Below the pieces are notes generated by a model. The model was not told the origin of the DNA and did no database searches. It was given only the letters and a program-made list of their open reading frames with translations. This document shows, piece after piece, positions 1 through 10,925 of a DNA stretch of 64,000 nucleotides; positions within the stretch are counted from its first letter, which is position 1; every line of letters starts with the position of its first letter. The DNA is taken from the NCBI RefSeq assembly GCF_000143415.4, contig NW_003314269.1, positions 3,384,314 through 3,448,313 on the forward strand, given 5' to 3'. The position numbers and the translations under genes are program-made. The stretch comes from Selaginella moellendorffii. Taxonomy: Eukaryota > Streptophyta > Lycopodiopsida > Selaginellales > Selaginellaceae.

Positions 1-3000
1 GACTTCATGGAGCATATATTACAGTTGCCAAAGAAAACAGTATCTTCTCTACGAACCTGGTGAGTACGCACTTTAAGTTTAAATGTTATCTCACAAGCTC
101 TGTATGCAGGAGCGTGTGCACCCCCAGATGCTGAAACGGCGTTAACAGCTACTGATGTTAGGCCGAGGTCACAACCTGCACAATGTAATGTCACTGTAAG
201 CAACCAAAGGGAACGACTCGAGAGACGATCCATTGGGGGTTCAAATTATAGAGGGAAAGGGCCCATGAACAAGAGTGCACCCCCTTTTCCATCGGTTAAG
301 GGTCTTGGGATATTTGGGGTTAAGCGTCCTTGGGTTTGAATAGTACTGGGCTGGGTGACCTCCCGGGAAGTCCAAACTCAGGAGCTTACATTTGGTATCG
401 GAGCGGTCTCGGGTCCGACTCTGTTGGTTGGCTTAGGGGAATCGCACCACATGTTGATTGACATCTGGCTGGTCCAGTTTGCTCCCACTGGGCTCGACCC
501 GAGGGGTAGGGTGTCAAGAGAGCGAGGCTCTCGGGAGAGCTGCGGCTCTCAGCTTCCGTTCACGAGGGCGTGAACTTGCAGGGAAGCGTGGTGGATTGTA
601 AGCAACCAAAGGGAACGACTCGAGAGACGATCCATTGGGGTTCAAATATAGAGGGAAAGGGCCCATGAACAAGAGTGCACCCCCTTTTCCAATCGGTTAA
701 GGGTCTTGGGATATTTGGGGTTAAGCGTCCTTGGGTTTGAATAGTACTGGGCTGGGTGACCTCCCGGGAAGTCCAAACTCATGAGCTTACAGTCACGTGA
801 GGCCTCACGCCATTTTGATTATAGATCGTTGTGAATATTCAGACACGAGGACTGAAAAGCGCACTGGTGGCGCGTCGAAGAAGGACAAACAGACAAGCAA
901 TAGGAAAAAAGGAGGTACAAATTATATTTGCAATGGCGTGTGGTCTCATGCCATTCCTTGCAGGAGACACTTCTTCAAAGGCAAAACAGGCAAGCACCAG
1001 CCAAGCTCAAACTGACAGTGGTCATAAAAAGCGAAAGCACGTTGGACAGTCGTCGGGATCAGAGGTGTTTGATTCGAAAAGGAAGAAGGGCAACGAAAAG
1101 ATGATAGGTAATGCCTCGCGGTTATGGCGTGTGTGCTCATGCCATTCATTGTAGATCAAGGGCTGAGTGAAAGTAGGCAGTCACCACCTCCTGACTCAGA
1201 TTCCTATGGCGGACTCCCCTTCCCCAATCTCAATGGAGAGGTACAATGGATGAGGGATGCTTTTCAAGTCAGGGCCACGTTTTTCTCATCTCGTCATCTT
1301 CGAAGGGTGCAAGAACGTGCAGAAACCATGTTAAGACAGTCGGGTGAGGATACGGTCCTAGGTCACGCACTAAAACAGGCTATGGATGTCTTGTATTTTG
1401 AGATGGAGACTCGGCCAGATGATTTTTCCAAGATGGTCCTGGAAGAACAACCCATCCAGCCTGAGCAGCCTATGGAAGAAATGCAAGAGGGGGATGAGGA
1501 GCCAGAGAAAGATAATGAGCAGGAAGAGCAGAAGGACGAAGAGGAGGACAAAGAAGAGGAGGACGAAGAAGAGGAGGATGAAGAAGAGGAGGACGAAGAG
1601 GACTTGGATGGTCCTCACAATGGTGACGATCACAATAACGACGATGACGATGATGACGATGATGGCCAGCCTGAGGTGGCCAAAGAGCAGCGGAGGAAGG
1701 TCATACAAGACAAACCATCAGGTAAATAATAGTACATCCATTCCTAACCTTTTACCATTTCTAACATTGTCCATGTAGGTCGCAGAAGAAATGGTAAGTA
1801 GAGATTATTCAGTTGAATTAAGATACAAACTCTAGCCTTTAGTGTCGAGGAAGGATAGTGCCAAGCAAGGGTCGAAACGTATGTCCAATCCTTCAGAATC
1901 AGCAGTGCGCCCAAGTGATATCGGTCCTAGTTCCTCAATAGCAGTTGATGGTAAATACAGTATAGTCGATTCAATGTGCTAATGAGTTTGTTTTTAGTAG
2001 CACGGGAGGATACCATCTCAATCGAAGGGAGATATTTGGACATGCATATGGATCCGCCAGTGGACTCTACTTGCCTGCAAGAGTCATCAGAGCTGGTGGA
2101 GGCTACTATCCATATCAACGCCAAGCAAGCTGACCACGCTCCACTTGATGCTGCCCATACCACTGAGTCAATCTTGTCCACGTATCCAACTGACGGTGAC
2201 CAGGCGCCATTGGACCCGCATGAGGCCGCCCCAGCCGCCGAGCCGGTCGTATCCTCATTTCCAACGTGTGCCCAATCGTCTGACTACGCGCCGTTGGAAC
2301 CTCCCTACACCGCCCCTGCTGCCTGTTCGGTCATGTCCACTTTGCCAACAGAGGCACCAGCTGAAATGGCGTGTGATCACACGCCATTGGAACCACCCCA
2401 TGCCACTGTTGAGCCAGTTGTACCAGAGTCTACAGCTGAAATGGCATGTGCCCACACGCCATCGGATGCGATTGACCCCACATTGCAGAGGAGAGTATTT
2501 CCGCCCTTCACGTTTCCTCGACCAAAACCCTCTGAACGACCATCGGGAGCACCATTCGCTAATATTGTAGATGGTAAAATTGACTTGTACCATTTTTTAT
2601 GCTAACGCATTTCATTTCAGAGTCACGGCGAAAGTACTGTATCGTTTTTGATCTGAACGGTGTCCTTTTCTCCCATGAGCGTGGCTCGTCCTCGAATGTC
2701 ACTGCACCCTCCAAAGCCTGCGGTCGCAAGTTGGTCAAAAGAGACAGATTCACATTAATCACACGGGAGAAACTGCGGGATCTAATAATGACCATGCGAC
2801 ACTTAAAACAGAGGGCCAGGTTCAATTTGCAATTGGGAGTTTGGACATCCATGATGCGCCACAATGCATTAACGTTGCTACAGATGATGCACGATCAGAC
2901 GCGAGTAATATTACCATTTGACTTTCTCCTAACGCAGGAGGATTGCTTGACTATGGTCCATGTGAGGGGTAGCAAGCCCATCTTCGTCAAGGCAGAGGCT

Positions 3001-3483
3001 GTAGTGATGAACCGGACTGCTAGGTTAAGTGAAATCCTCATCATCGATGACTCGCCGATTAAAACTGCAGCGAACACGCACACATATGCAGTGCACCCCA
3101 TCTCTTGCAGTATGGAAACTAGGGAGAAGAAACCGTATGTTCTGGGGGACCTTGCAAAACGGCTTGAAGCGATGGTGATAGAGAACCGGCCAGTCCAGGA
3201 GGTGGCTGCAGAAATCAACCAAATGGCAGATGGAACGGTATATCAGAAGCCATTTGATCGGACAGACACCAGTCATCATTTATGGCATGTATATTGTCTA
3301 GCCAAGCACTATCCGCATCTCCATAATCTGCTCAACCGGATGGGTTCTTCGACCACTGAACATGAGCGTGGACGTATTAGAGAAGAGATGGCATTACTAT
3401 TGGGTTTAAATCCTGATAGTGTGGAGAGTGATGAAATTCCAAGATTATTGTATAGGCGTTGGAGGCAAAAAATAACAGTCTGA
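1..3483 (+). CDS. ParB-like/FCP1-like HAD fusion gene, copy A (5' part outside window)
   Basis: Exons read as 1-59, 110-184, 825-914, 964-1107, 1155-1721, 1779-1793, 1843-1950, 1998-2573 and 2621-3483; all joins keep phase 1. Bases 1-59 match the last ParB-half exon of the copy at 11,131. The linker is Lys/Ser-rich, then strongly acidic (Glu/Asp runs near 1,500-1,670), then Pro/Ala/Thr-rich. The last exon encodes an FCP1/SCP-type HAD phosphatase domain: motif I reads FDLNGVLFS, motif II GVWTSMMRHN, and motif IV ILIIDDSPIK. The usual second Asp of DxDx(T/V) is Asn, as in many plant FCP1-like proteins, so catalysis may be altered. This copy has no stop from exon 2 to 3,481. Three one-base deletions relative to the other copy lie within 1-59 and jointly restore frame. 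Function in the cell is unknown; the fusion to the ParB half is inferred from splice phase. Confidence 0.6.
195..791 (+). mobile_element. Cassandra-type TRIM retroelement inside an intron
   Basis: Two direct LTRs, 195-390 and 597-791, begin TGTAAGC and end GCTTACA. Each carries a stretch like the 5S rRNA internal promoter (GGTTAAGCGTCCTTGGG, then GGGTGACCTCCCGGGAAGTCC split by a few bases), the hallmark of Cassandra. A primer-binding site TGGTATCGGAGC, like the complement of initiator tRNA-Met, starts at 393. The 206-base interior encodes nothing. A 5-base target duplication GTCAC lies at 190-194 and 792-796. The second copy of the host gene has the empty site (14,067-14,104), so insertion turned a 38-base intron into 640 bases. 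The LTRs differ by only a handful of bases and small indels, so the insertion looks recent. Confidence 0.92.
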
Positions 3484-5045
3484 GATGGCATGTATTTATT
3501 TAAAAATGTAACTTATTATGGCATGGGGTTCCATGCCATTGTATTAATATTAAAAGACAATTCTTTGAGAGGATTTGCATTATACTAGAAGTGTTACAGC
3601 ATGTTATTGGAAGTCTACGAAGTTGTTTTATTAATAAGGGGAAAGTAAAGATTGAATGGGGACTTGGGCTCCACCTAGACTTGGAGCAACTGAGCCAATA
3701 TTAAAAGGATGGAAAGAAATTGGACGATAATGACAAGGAGAAGAGAGAGGTGAAGCAGTGAGAAGTGATTGAGTAGACATTTCCTTGTTTAAAATAAAAT
3801 GGCATGTGCCTCAATGCAGTTGAATTTTGTTATATTTATATACTATATAAAGGTTTGGAAACCTTATTTTACAAGTGGGATAATGACAATTCCCACTTTA
3901 ACGAAATAGAGCTTTTTGACCCTTAGTGTATTTTCATGAAACTAAATAACATTCATATTATTAAGGAATTTCTCTAGTACCTTTTTTTTACGACATAGAG
4001 GCTTGCATTTCTTTCAAAGGTGATTTAGTAAAAGGCCTGAGGGCACATGCCATTCTATTTCTCAGACCGGTATTAAGATATACTAGTGCAAAGGGAAAAA
4101 GGTATTTGGTGATCAAGTAAATGGCATGAGGGCACACGCCATTATAAGCCTAAGCGCTAGTGGACACCTCCTTTTTGGTACTCTCAGCGGTACTATCATC
4201 CTTCTCCGGGTCAGTTGTTTTGCTTTGGATTGTTGTCTCTGACGTTACTGGGGCGTTCTCGATAGTTGTTAATGTTGCCGTTTGTTCAGAAAAATGATCA
4301 CCTGGAGTATAGTACGGGGAGTTTGGAAGACTTATATATTCTACATCTTCACCTATCTCCTTCTCCGTCTCCTTTTCTGCCTCACTTACAGATTTTGTGC
4401 TTGCCATGAGAACGCTCTTCACCCTAAAATATGGAGTTCGTTGTGTTATAAAAGGAAACCAACACACACGCTGCAAGGGAATGATGGTACATAAAGCACG
4501 TAAGCCCACAATATGGGTTTATGTGCCATTAATATGGGCCACACGCCATATTATTAGATTTATGCACGTATGATTGGTAAATGCATATGTCACATCATCT
4601 TTGTTTTACCTCACACACTATATCAGGCCTAATGAACCATATCACATGTGCGCACATGCTATATATATGGAGAAGTATTATGCAAGGATAGAAATTCAAT
4701 GCATGATTGTGGAGAGCAATGGCATGAAGCCACATGCTAAATAACATTTTAGAGAAAGAATTAAAATAAAAACATGCAAACAGTACTAAGTGGACCAAGA
4801 CTTAGAAGTGCACAATTGAATGAGGTATTTCTAATAAATACTTCACTCACCTCATATAGGAATGGCTACCACTCTCAAATGGCGTATCGCCTCATGCCAT
4901 CACCTCGCAATTTGTTATAACAATCCGATGAATTCATATTCGGCTTGTTCACCTTGAACTTTAAGTAAGATTTGCTAGAACAACTAAGAATTTATACTTG
5001 TTATTTGTATCATCTCACCTAGGAATGGCGTAAGGCCACATGCCA
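3484..5045. other. Palindrome-rich spacer between convergent genes
   Basis: AT-rich spacer between the 3' end of fusion copy A and the 3' end of the minus-strand DUF7869-type gene. It carries about eight copies or partial copies of the 22-base palindrome and one small minus-strand ORF (4,150-4,407). Nothing else codes convincingly. Confidence 0.6.
4150..4407 (-). CDS. Small hydrophilic ORF, hypothetical
   Basis: ATG at 4,407 gives 85 residues beginning MASTKSVSEAEKETEKE, rich in Ser, Thr, Glu and Lys, with no recognisable domain. Its stop lies just outside a palindrome copy (4,121-4,142). A donor-like GTAAGTGAGG lies right after the start codon region, so it could equally be an exon of something larger or chance. 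I do not recognise a family. Confidence 0.25.
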   Translation of the reverse strand: MASTKSVSEAEKETEKEIGEDVEYISLPNSPYYTPGDHFSEQTATLTTIENAPVTSETTIQSKTTDPEKDDSTAESTKKEVSTSA

Positions 5046-8000
5046 TCACGCCTCCTCTGATTCAGATTCGGATTGTTCACCTTGAAATAAAATACATTAG
5101 AAACTTAGTAAAGGAATATTAATGAATCTCACCTTGAACCCGGGTTATGAATGCTCTTGCTGCATCTCTTGCATGGTCTGGCAAGGTGATGGTGGCACTC
5201 TGCTTCCGCATCCAACCATGCACAACATTATCCACCGATATGCTTATGCTGGGATCCCTTGGATTCAGCACCCATCTCTTTTCTAGGCAATCGTTCGTAT
5301 ATCTGGAACTTGGCTTGAACCACTCCACAGTTACATTGAAGGAGTTAGTTTCCGCGTCCTCCTCTGCATCAGTGATGCAGCGCCCCACCCATATCATTTG
5401 TTTTTTATTACTGGGTCTGACAAGCACGACCATTCCTTTGCAGACCTGTACTGGATTGAATGTTGAATCCGGCTTCTTGTTCCTCGGCCCACAATAGTGA
5501 TCCTCAACATCGTTATCTGTCACTGCATTTCCAGAGGACATTGTTCCGCTACTATCTGGTGCTCTGGGTTCTGGCCAAAAGGACTCTTCCAATTCTTCAT
5601 ATACAACCGGCCCATTTTGGATAGCAGATATAATCTTCTCCCAGTATTCGAGCAAAGGCTTGCACCTCTGAAAATAGGATTCTCCACCAAACACCAACCC
5701 CCTCTTCCAGAAGGCAATATGCTGTCTAATCCCGGCCACTATACTTTCCTGGTCTTTGAGTCCATCCGGGTGCATCGGCCGTGGGGAACCCTGAGAAATC
5801 ATAGGTTCCCCAGTTATGGGATCTCTCTTGAAGAGTTCAATGCCGTCCACTGGCAGCCACACTGTGTCCCATTCTCTCATCTTGTACCTCATCACTGGAG
5901 CACCGTCACGCATGCTGAAATGAAACTGAAGAGGCTTGGAGTGGCCAATCAGCGTTTCGGATCCGTCCCTGATGTAGCCTCTTACAAACCCCTTAAAGTC
6001 TGGAACCTCTGTCAGAAGTGCAGCTTCAACAGTGCCTTTGATGCAATTTTGGAATTCATCGTAGAGTTGTGGGAGGGTGAGGACATTGGATCGCCGGAGG
6101 GACTCTGCCAGGTGACTGAACATGGCATCGACGTCTTCATGAGTGTGCCCAACCATGAGAAAGCCAAGTGTAACCGTTTCAAATATGCCTTTGGCAACAA
6201 GCATCGCCAAGTACGCGAAGACGTACATGTTTTTGTTCTCACTGCCAGCATTGTCTGTTTGGAGCAGAAGATGGGGTGGAAGGCCACATCAGCCGCAAGA
6301 ACTTCCTTGAGATTCTGCTTCGTTTGGATGAGGCTGTGCATTCACCGGGCGACCAGCCTCGTCGGAATGACATGAGGCCTCACGTGATAACCCTACAATC
6401 TGACGGCCAATATATTCACTGGGATGGCATGGGGCCCCACGCGATACTGCAAGCCTTTGCTCCTCCTCCAGCTGAACCCTGTATGGGGTTCGATCGACAA
6501 GGGCCTTATGCAAGGGTTGGCCGTTCAGCTCAGTCTGCGCACTTTGTAGAGACCTTAAGTGTTTTGCTAGGGACGCAATCATTATGTTTGCACCCCCGCC
6601 ACCCCATAGAGGTACAAAGAAGTTCCCATAGTTCTGGGCACCATGCCCATGAGCGATTATGCCAAACAGAGACACAGGCAGCTGCATGGATGAAGAGATT
6701 GCCTTGGGGGCAGGATTGAGTCGAGGTAAGCACGTCTTTTTCTGGTCCATTTTGTCGTGGATGATGCAGAGGTAAGAGTCAGGTCTCTCCATGGAGAGAA
6801 TCCTGTTATGATAATATGCAGTCCTGCAGCTTCTCTGCTCGATGTTGTGGTCAAGCCGCCTTCTAACCAACTCTCTCGCTCTTGAGCGCTGCAAGAATTC
6901 TTCGACAAAGCCATTTTGATAGCAGTGCACTCGTCACACTTTGAAAAGCTGGAGTACTTTCCTATACTCACATCCCTGAACCTGTTGCTCCACAATCTAC
7001 TAAATCTAGATTGGCTCAGCTTCCTGTAGCCATTACTCTAGAGTTCCCGATTCACATCTTCCAATATGGCCCCCTTGGTATACATGGAAGGGAGAACTCG
7101 TTGGGTGTCTCGTGTTCCATCTTCCAAGAGGCGGGTTTTATGTGGTTGCTGCTCGCTACATGTCTCGACAAACCTCTTGAAGATTGCCTCTCCATATACA
7201 ACATGACCCCTGGTTTTGTGCGTACTGTCGTTCCCATGGACTTCCTGTTGAACCCTTTGTTCCTCGAACTCAGTTTTGATTCTGTAGAATGTGGTTCGAG
7301 GGACTCCATAAATGATTCTCCATGCCTTCATGCAGACCAAACCCCTCTGGAAGACCATGCCCCCCACCTGATGTTCTGAAGCATCAACAGATGACCGTAA
7401 TGCCTCATACACAAAATTGCGAGCTGCCTTCCAGGACAATGTCTTGTATCTTGCTCTCTCCTCTTCAATAGCATCCCAATCAGCATGTTGACAGCACCTC
7501 CTCTTGCAACAAGCAACTGTCGAGACCATTCGAACCTCCATCGCCATTTTCTGCCTTTTCGGTTCTTTGCTCAGATCCCTTTGGCTGCGCTTTAGGAAGG
7601 TGTACTTTCTTTTCCCATGAAGAGATGTTCTGTCATCAGTTGTAGTGGTGTTTGATTGTGAATCCTTCACATTCTCAAACACTAAGTGCCTCAATTTCCA
7701 CCGCACAATGCTTCCAATAGTCAGACTGTTTTCTTCTGTGTCAACAACCTCTAAAATCGCAACTCCAATATCATCCCAGCCCAATTCTTGATTAGCAACC
7801 GCATCTCTTGGATCGACAACTGTGGCTAAGCCCTCAGCTACCACCTCCCCCTCGGGGTTGTTTAGAAACACTTTTGCCTGAATCCATGTAGCACGGTTCT
7901 TAAGATCCACGGAGGGAACATGCGTCGCACTTGCGCTGTCCCCAACATCTGCTTTCTTCTGAAGATTTTTCAAGGCAACAACAACATTTACCCCGACGAC

Positions 8001-8186
8001 CATCTCTCCTCGTTCAATAGCGACCACATTCCCATCGAAGACAGTCTCTACTGATACAGCAGCATTGCCTTCCCCAAGCCTTTGACAGTGTATAACAAAG
8101 TTCCGATCCATAGACACAAGGGTCCCTTTTGCAACTCTCTTCCCACCATTCAAAATGTAAACCTTTTCCCCAACCCTGAAGGCCAT
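5046..8186 (-). pseudogene. DUF7869-type transposase-like gene, broken
   Basis: ATG at 8,186 opens a 382-codon frame: a beta-rich N-terminal region, a basic stretch, a Cys/His cluster (CCKRRCCQH) and the GLVCMKAWRIIYGVPRTTFYRI region typical of this family. Later segments hold FSKCDEC, HDKMDQKKTCLP, LLQTDNAGSENKN and FLMVGHTHEDVDAMF; the spaced Asp residues resemble an RNase-H/DDE-like core, by analogy only. Damage: an in-frame TAG at 7,038-7,040 with the same frame continuing, a frame change near 6,890-6,930 and another near 6,285-6,295. An intron around 6,445-6,330 contains two palindromes. A last intron (5,081-5,132) leads to a 35-base final exon ending EQSESESEEA at 5,046, whose stop abuts a palindrome. 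Function in the element (integration or excision) is inferred. Confidence 0.65.
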
Positions 8187-8564
8187 TCTGAAAGTGCAGA
8201 AAAGAAGTTAAGACCATACAAAAAATGATTGGAGAATGGCCTAAATCATAACATACCAAACAACCTCAATAGCATGAGGCCACATGCCATTATTCAAACA
8301 TGCTATTGACTCCCACGTGAAATTTCGCATTCACAAAATTGGCATGAGGCCTCATGCCATCTTGATATACACACAGCTGCAGGCAAGTAAAAACATACAT
8401 GACAATACGCTAGCCATGAAATTGCAAGGGCCCAAGATGGCATGTGGCCTCATGCCATTTCTAAATGTGGTCCTAAGCCATTCCATGGTGAACATACCAG
8501 GAAGCACAAGTGCCGAATATCAAGAGGAAGCGGTAGCCACACCAAAGACAGTGCTGCTCGCAAC

Positions 8565-8700
8565 ACCGCAACTACTCGTAGCGCCGCTCGCAACACCGCA
8601 ACTGCTCGTAGCGCCGCTCGCACAAACTGCCACTCGCATAAATTGCCACTCGCAATGGCGCTCGCAATGCCGCAACCGCTCGTAGACGCATAAACCACAG
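8565..8700. repeat. GCTCGCA/CGTAGCGCC tandem-like repeat
   Basis: Degenerate short tandem repeat built from GCTCGCAACACCGCAACT and GCTCGTAGCGCC units, about 400 bases upstream of the DUF7869-type start codon. It resembles the CTCGCGCTCGCA repeat upstream of the fusion gene. Confidence 0.6.
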
Positions 8701-9130
8701 CCCACAACGCCGCTTACACAAGCAGCGCTCACTGCGCTCAGCGGAACCAAGAACACGGCGCACAAAAATGATAGACCTAGGAATGAGTTCGAGAATTCAA
8801 AAATAACACACGCTTGAACGTCACATCAAATCCTCTGACAAACCAGATCTTATGATTCCTCTGACAAATTTCAAACTGAGTAGCTTCTAGACTTTGCTGT
8901 CGGAGGTTGAACTTTGTCACATCATGTCCTTGCCTCGATCCAGCTGTGCCATGTCAGTGATTCGAACTTTGCCATGCCATGTCAGCGATCCGCGCCAAGA
9001 TTATTCGCCGTGTAAAGGAATAATTATGCTGTGTGTGTACGTCCATTTATGGCAATATAAGGCCACACGCCATTCAAAGAATAATGCTCGACATAAGGCC
9101 ACACGCCATTCAAAGAATAATGCTAGTCGA

Positions 9131-9210
9131 GCATTTTTTGGTGCATTTTTGGGTTCAAAATTGCATGAGCCCACACGCTATAAAGTTTACCTGTACCAAA
9201 AATAGAAACA
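9131..9210 (+). repeat. Promoter-like module, copy 1
   Basis: About 80 bases shared with 10,070-10,155 and 10,376-10,450. It includes TTGGTGCATTTTTGGGTTC, a variant palindrome GCATGAGCCCACACGC and then CTATAAAGTTTA, which looks like a TATA box. Confidence 0.6.
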
Positions 9211-9517
9211 GCTTTATTTACTTGGGAATTTAAGTGGTTGAGGCATTTTTAAACTTACAAACACATGCCCTACTTACATTCCTTTGGTTGCATAAAATTC
9301 AAAAATATTATAAACCTTTCTTTTTGCATTTTCAATGTTTTCAATTATGGTTTTTGATTTTCGTAGGACCAGCCTAGTAATCTATTTGCATCCCGTCATG
9401 TTTATAGCTAGCTTTCGTTTGTCCCCTTCGCTAGCCTGAGATACATCTGCTCGGCATCTGCCTCTTACAGCATTTGCCCAGAAAGGGCATCTTTCTTCAC
9501 GCAGCATTTGCCACATG

Positions 9518-9550
9518 TTTAGGGTTTAGGGTTTAGGGTTTAGGGTTTAG
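9518..9550 (+). repeat. Interstitial TTTAGGG telomere-type tract
   Basis: Nearly five consecutive units of the plant telomere repeat in the divergent spacer. Such short tracts (teloboxes) occur in plant promoters and at break-repair scars. Confidence 0.85.
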
Positions 9551-10069
9551 CAATTCAATAGCTTGATAAACATGTAAATACAGAACTTGATGCAAAATCC
9601 TTTGATATGTCACAATGCCCCTAGGACCATAAACACATTTCAATAGAGAGGGTCCTTTCATTTCATAACTCCTTACGTAGATCTTGGTGAAACCAGAGTT
9701 AGTGAAGTTAGTTTCTTGTGATCCCGCATCTGATTGTGATGTCCCTTTGCAGTTTCGATGGAAAGGTCAATGCACACCAAACTGTAAAATCTTGGAGCAA
9801 AATAACGGTCGGATCTATGGCAAATGCCCCTGAAACATTGTAAGGCTCGTGTGGTCTCATGTGGTGTCCGATCGAGATGCTTCTTTGCAGGGTCATCAAG
9901 AAAGACATTGTATACCATTCTGTAAAATCTAGTTGCGATCTAACGGTTGGATCTCCAGAAAACTCAAAAAAATCTCGCGCGTGTCAGAATATCCTAGGAA
10001 TATACTCCTATGTGCCCCTGAAAATGGCATGCGGCCCCACGCCATTCAAGAGATAATGCCAGATGACGC

Positions 10070-10155
10070 CGAGAATTTTTTGGTGCATTTCTTGGGTTCA
10101 AAATTGCATGAGCCCACACACTATAAAGTTTATCTTTGCCAAATAGAGAAAAGTT
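10070..10155 (+). repeat. Promoter-like module, copy 2
   Basis: Second copy of the module at 9,131. The upstream neighbour at 10,024 is a full palindrome followed by CAAGAGATAATGCCAGATGA, so palindrome and module are duplicated together. Confidence 0.6.
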
Positions 10156-10375
10156 TATCTGTGTCATGTGAGGTAGTTACAGTCCTTTGTGCTCGGCATC
10201 TGCCTCTTGCAGCATTTGCACTGAAAGGGAATTTTTCTCCATTCAGCATTTGGCCCTGAAAATGGCATGCGCCCACACGCCATTGAAGGAATAACGCCAC
10301 AGGACGCCTGGATTTTTGGGTTTAAAATGTTTAGGGTTTTTTGGGTTTTTTCAAAATATTTTGGGTCCAACGTCT

Positions 10376-10450
10376 TTTGGGTTTCTTTGGTTCAAAATTG
10401 CATGAGCCCACACGCTATAATATTGATTTGAGAGAAAAATAGAAACAGAT
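10376..10450 (+). repeat. Promoter-like module, copy 3
   Basis: Third copy, with CTATAATATTG in place of CTATAAAG. It again follows a full palindrome (10,262-10,283). Confidence 0.55.
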
Positions 10451-10754
10451 AGAATTTCTTTATTTAGCTGAACATCTGCCATTTTTGGAAATACAAGATG
10501 CTTTGGAATATCCAATCATGCATGGTATAAATATAGCGAGGGTATTAAATGATATCCCAATCATGATCTTTCTTTCGGATTTCACGTGCATGCAGTCCGA
10601 GGAATGATGACGTTGCGGATTTCTTTTGGATTTTGCGTGCTTGCATGCGCGCGGCAATCCAGAAATTAATGGTGGCGCCCAAGTCCGAGGAATGATGACG
10701 TGGTGGGATTACCAACCGTTGTGACATTTCGCGCGTGTGAGGTTAGGTTTTGCA

Positions 10755-10925
10755 TTTTGCTTTGTACTCGCGCTCGCACACTCACGCTCGCGCTCGCATC
10801 ACACTCGCGCTCCCACTCGCGATCACGCTCACTTCTCTACAGGTTTCTCGTGTGCATCGGCGTCCACTCGCGCTTGCATCACACTCGCGCTCGCATCGCG
10901 CTCGTGTGCATCGGCGTCCACTTCA
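10755..10925 (+). repeat. CTCGCGCTCGCA simple repeat with a 19-base tandem unit
   Basis: GC-rich degenerate repeat just upstream of the fusion gene leader. CGTGTGCATCGGCGTCCAC occurs twice, separated by CTCGC repeats. It may belong to the 5' leader or core promoter. Confidence 0.6.

Larger units (their letters stand above)
1..3906 (+). repeat. Direct duplication, left copy
   Basis: Matches 13,869-17,206 at about 99% by eye once the Cassandra insertion and small indels are allowed for. The offset is constant at 13,280 from 797 onward. The match ends after GAGCTTT near 3,906; beyond that the left copy continues into palindrome-rich spacer while the right copy runs into retroelement debris. The left edge lies outside the window, since base 1 is already inside the ParB-half exon, so the repeat unit is at least 13.28 kb and the arrangement is a tandem duplication. 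Confidence 0.9.

Noticed and set aside
195-791. A true 5S rRNA gene
   Set aside because: The 5S-like part lies inside two LTRs with primer site and target duplication, so it is a Cassandra element; the 5' half of 5S rRNA is absent.
1370-1708. Long minus-strand frame with hydrophobic Ile/Val/Leu runs opposite the acidic linker
   Set aside because: It is the antisense reading of GAG/GAC codon runs in a real exon; no independent support.
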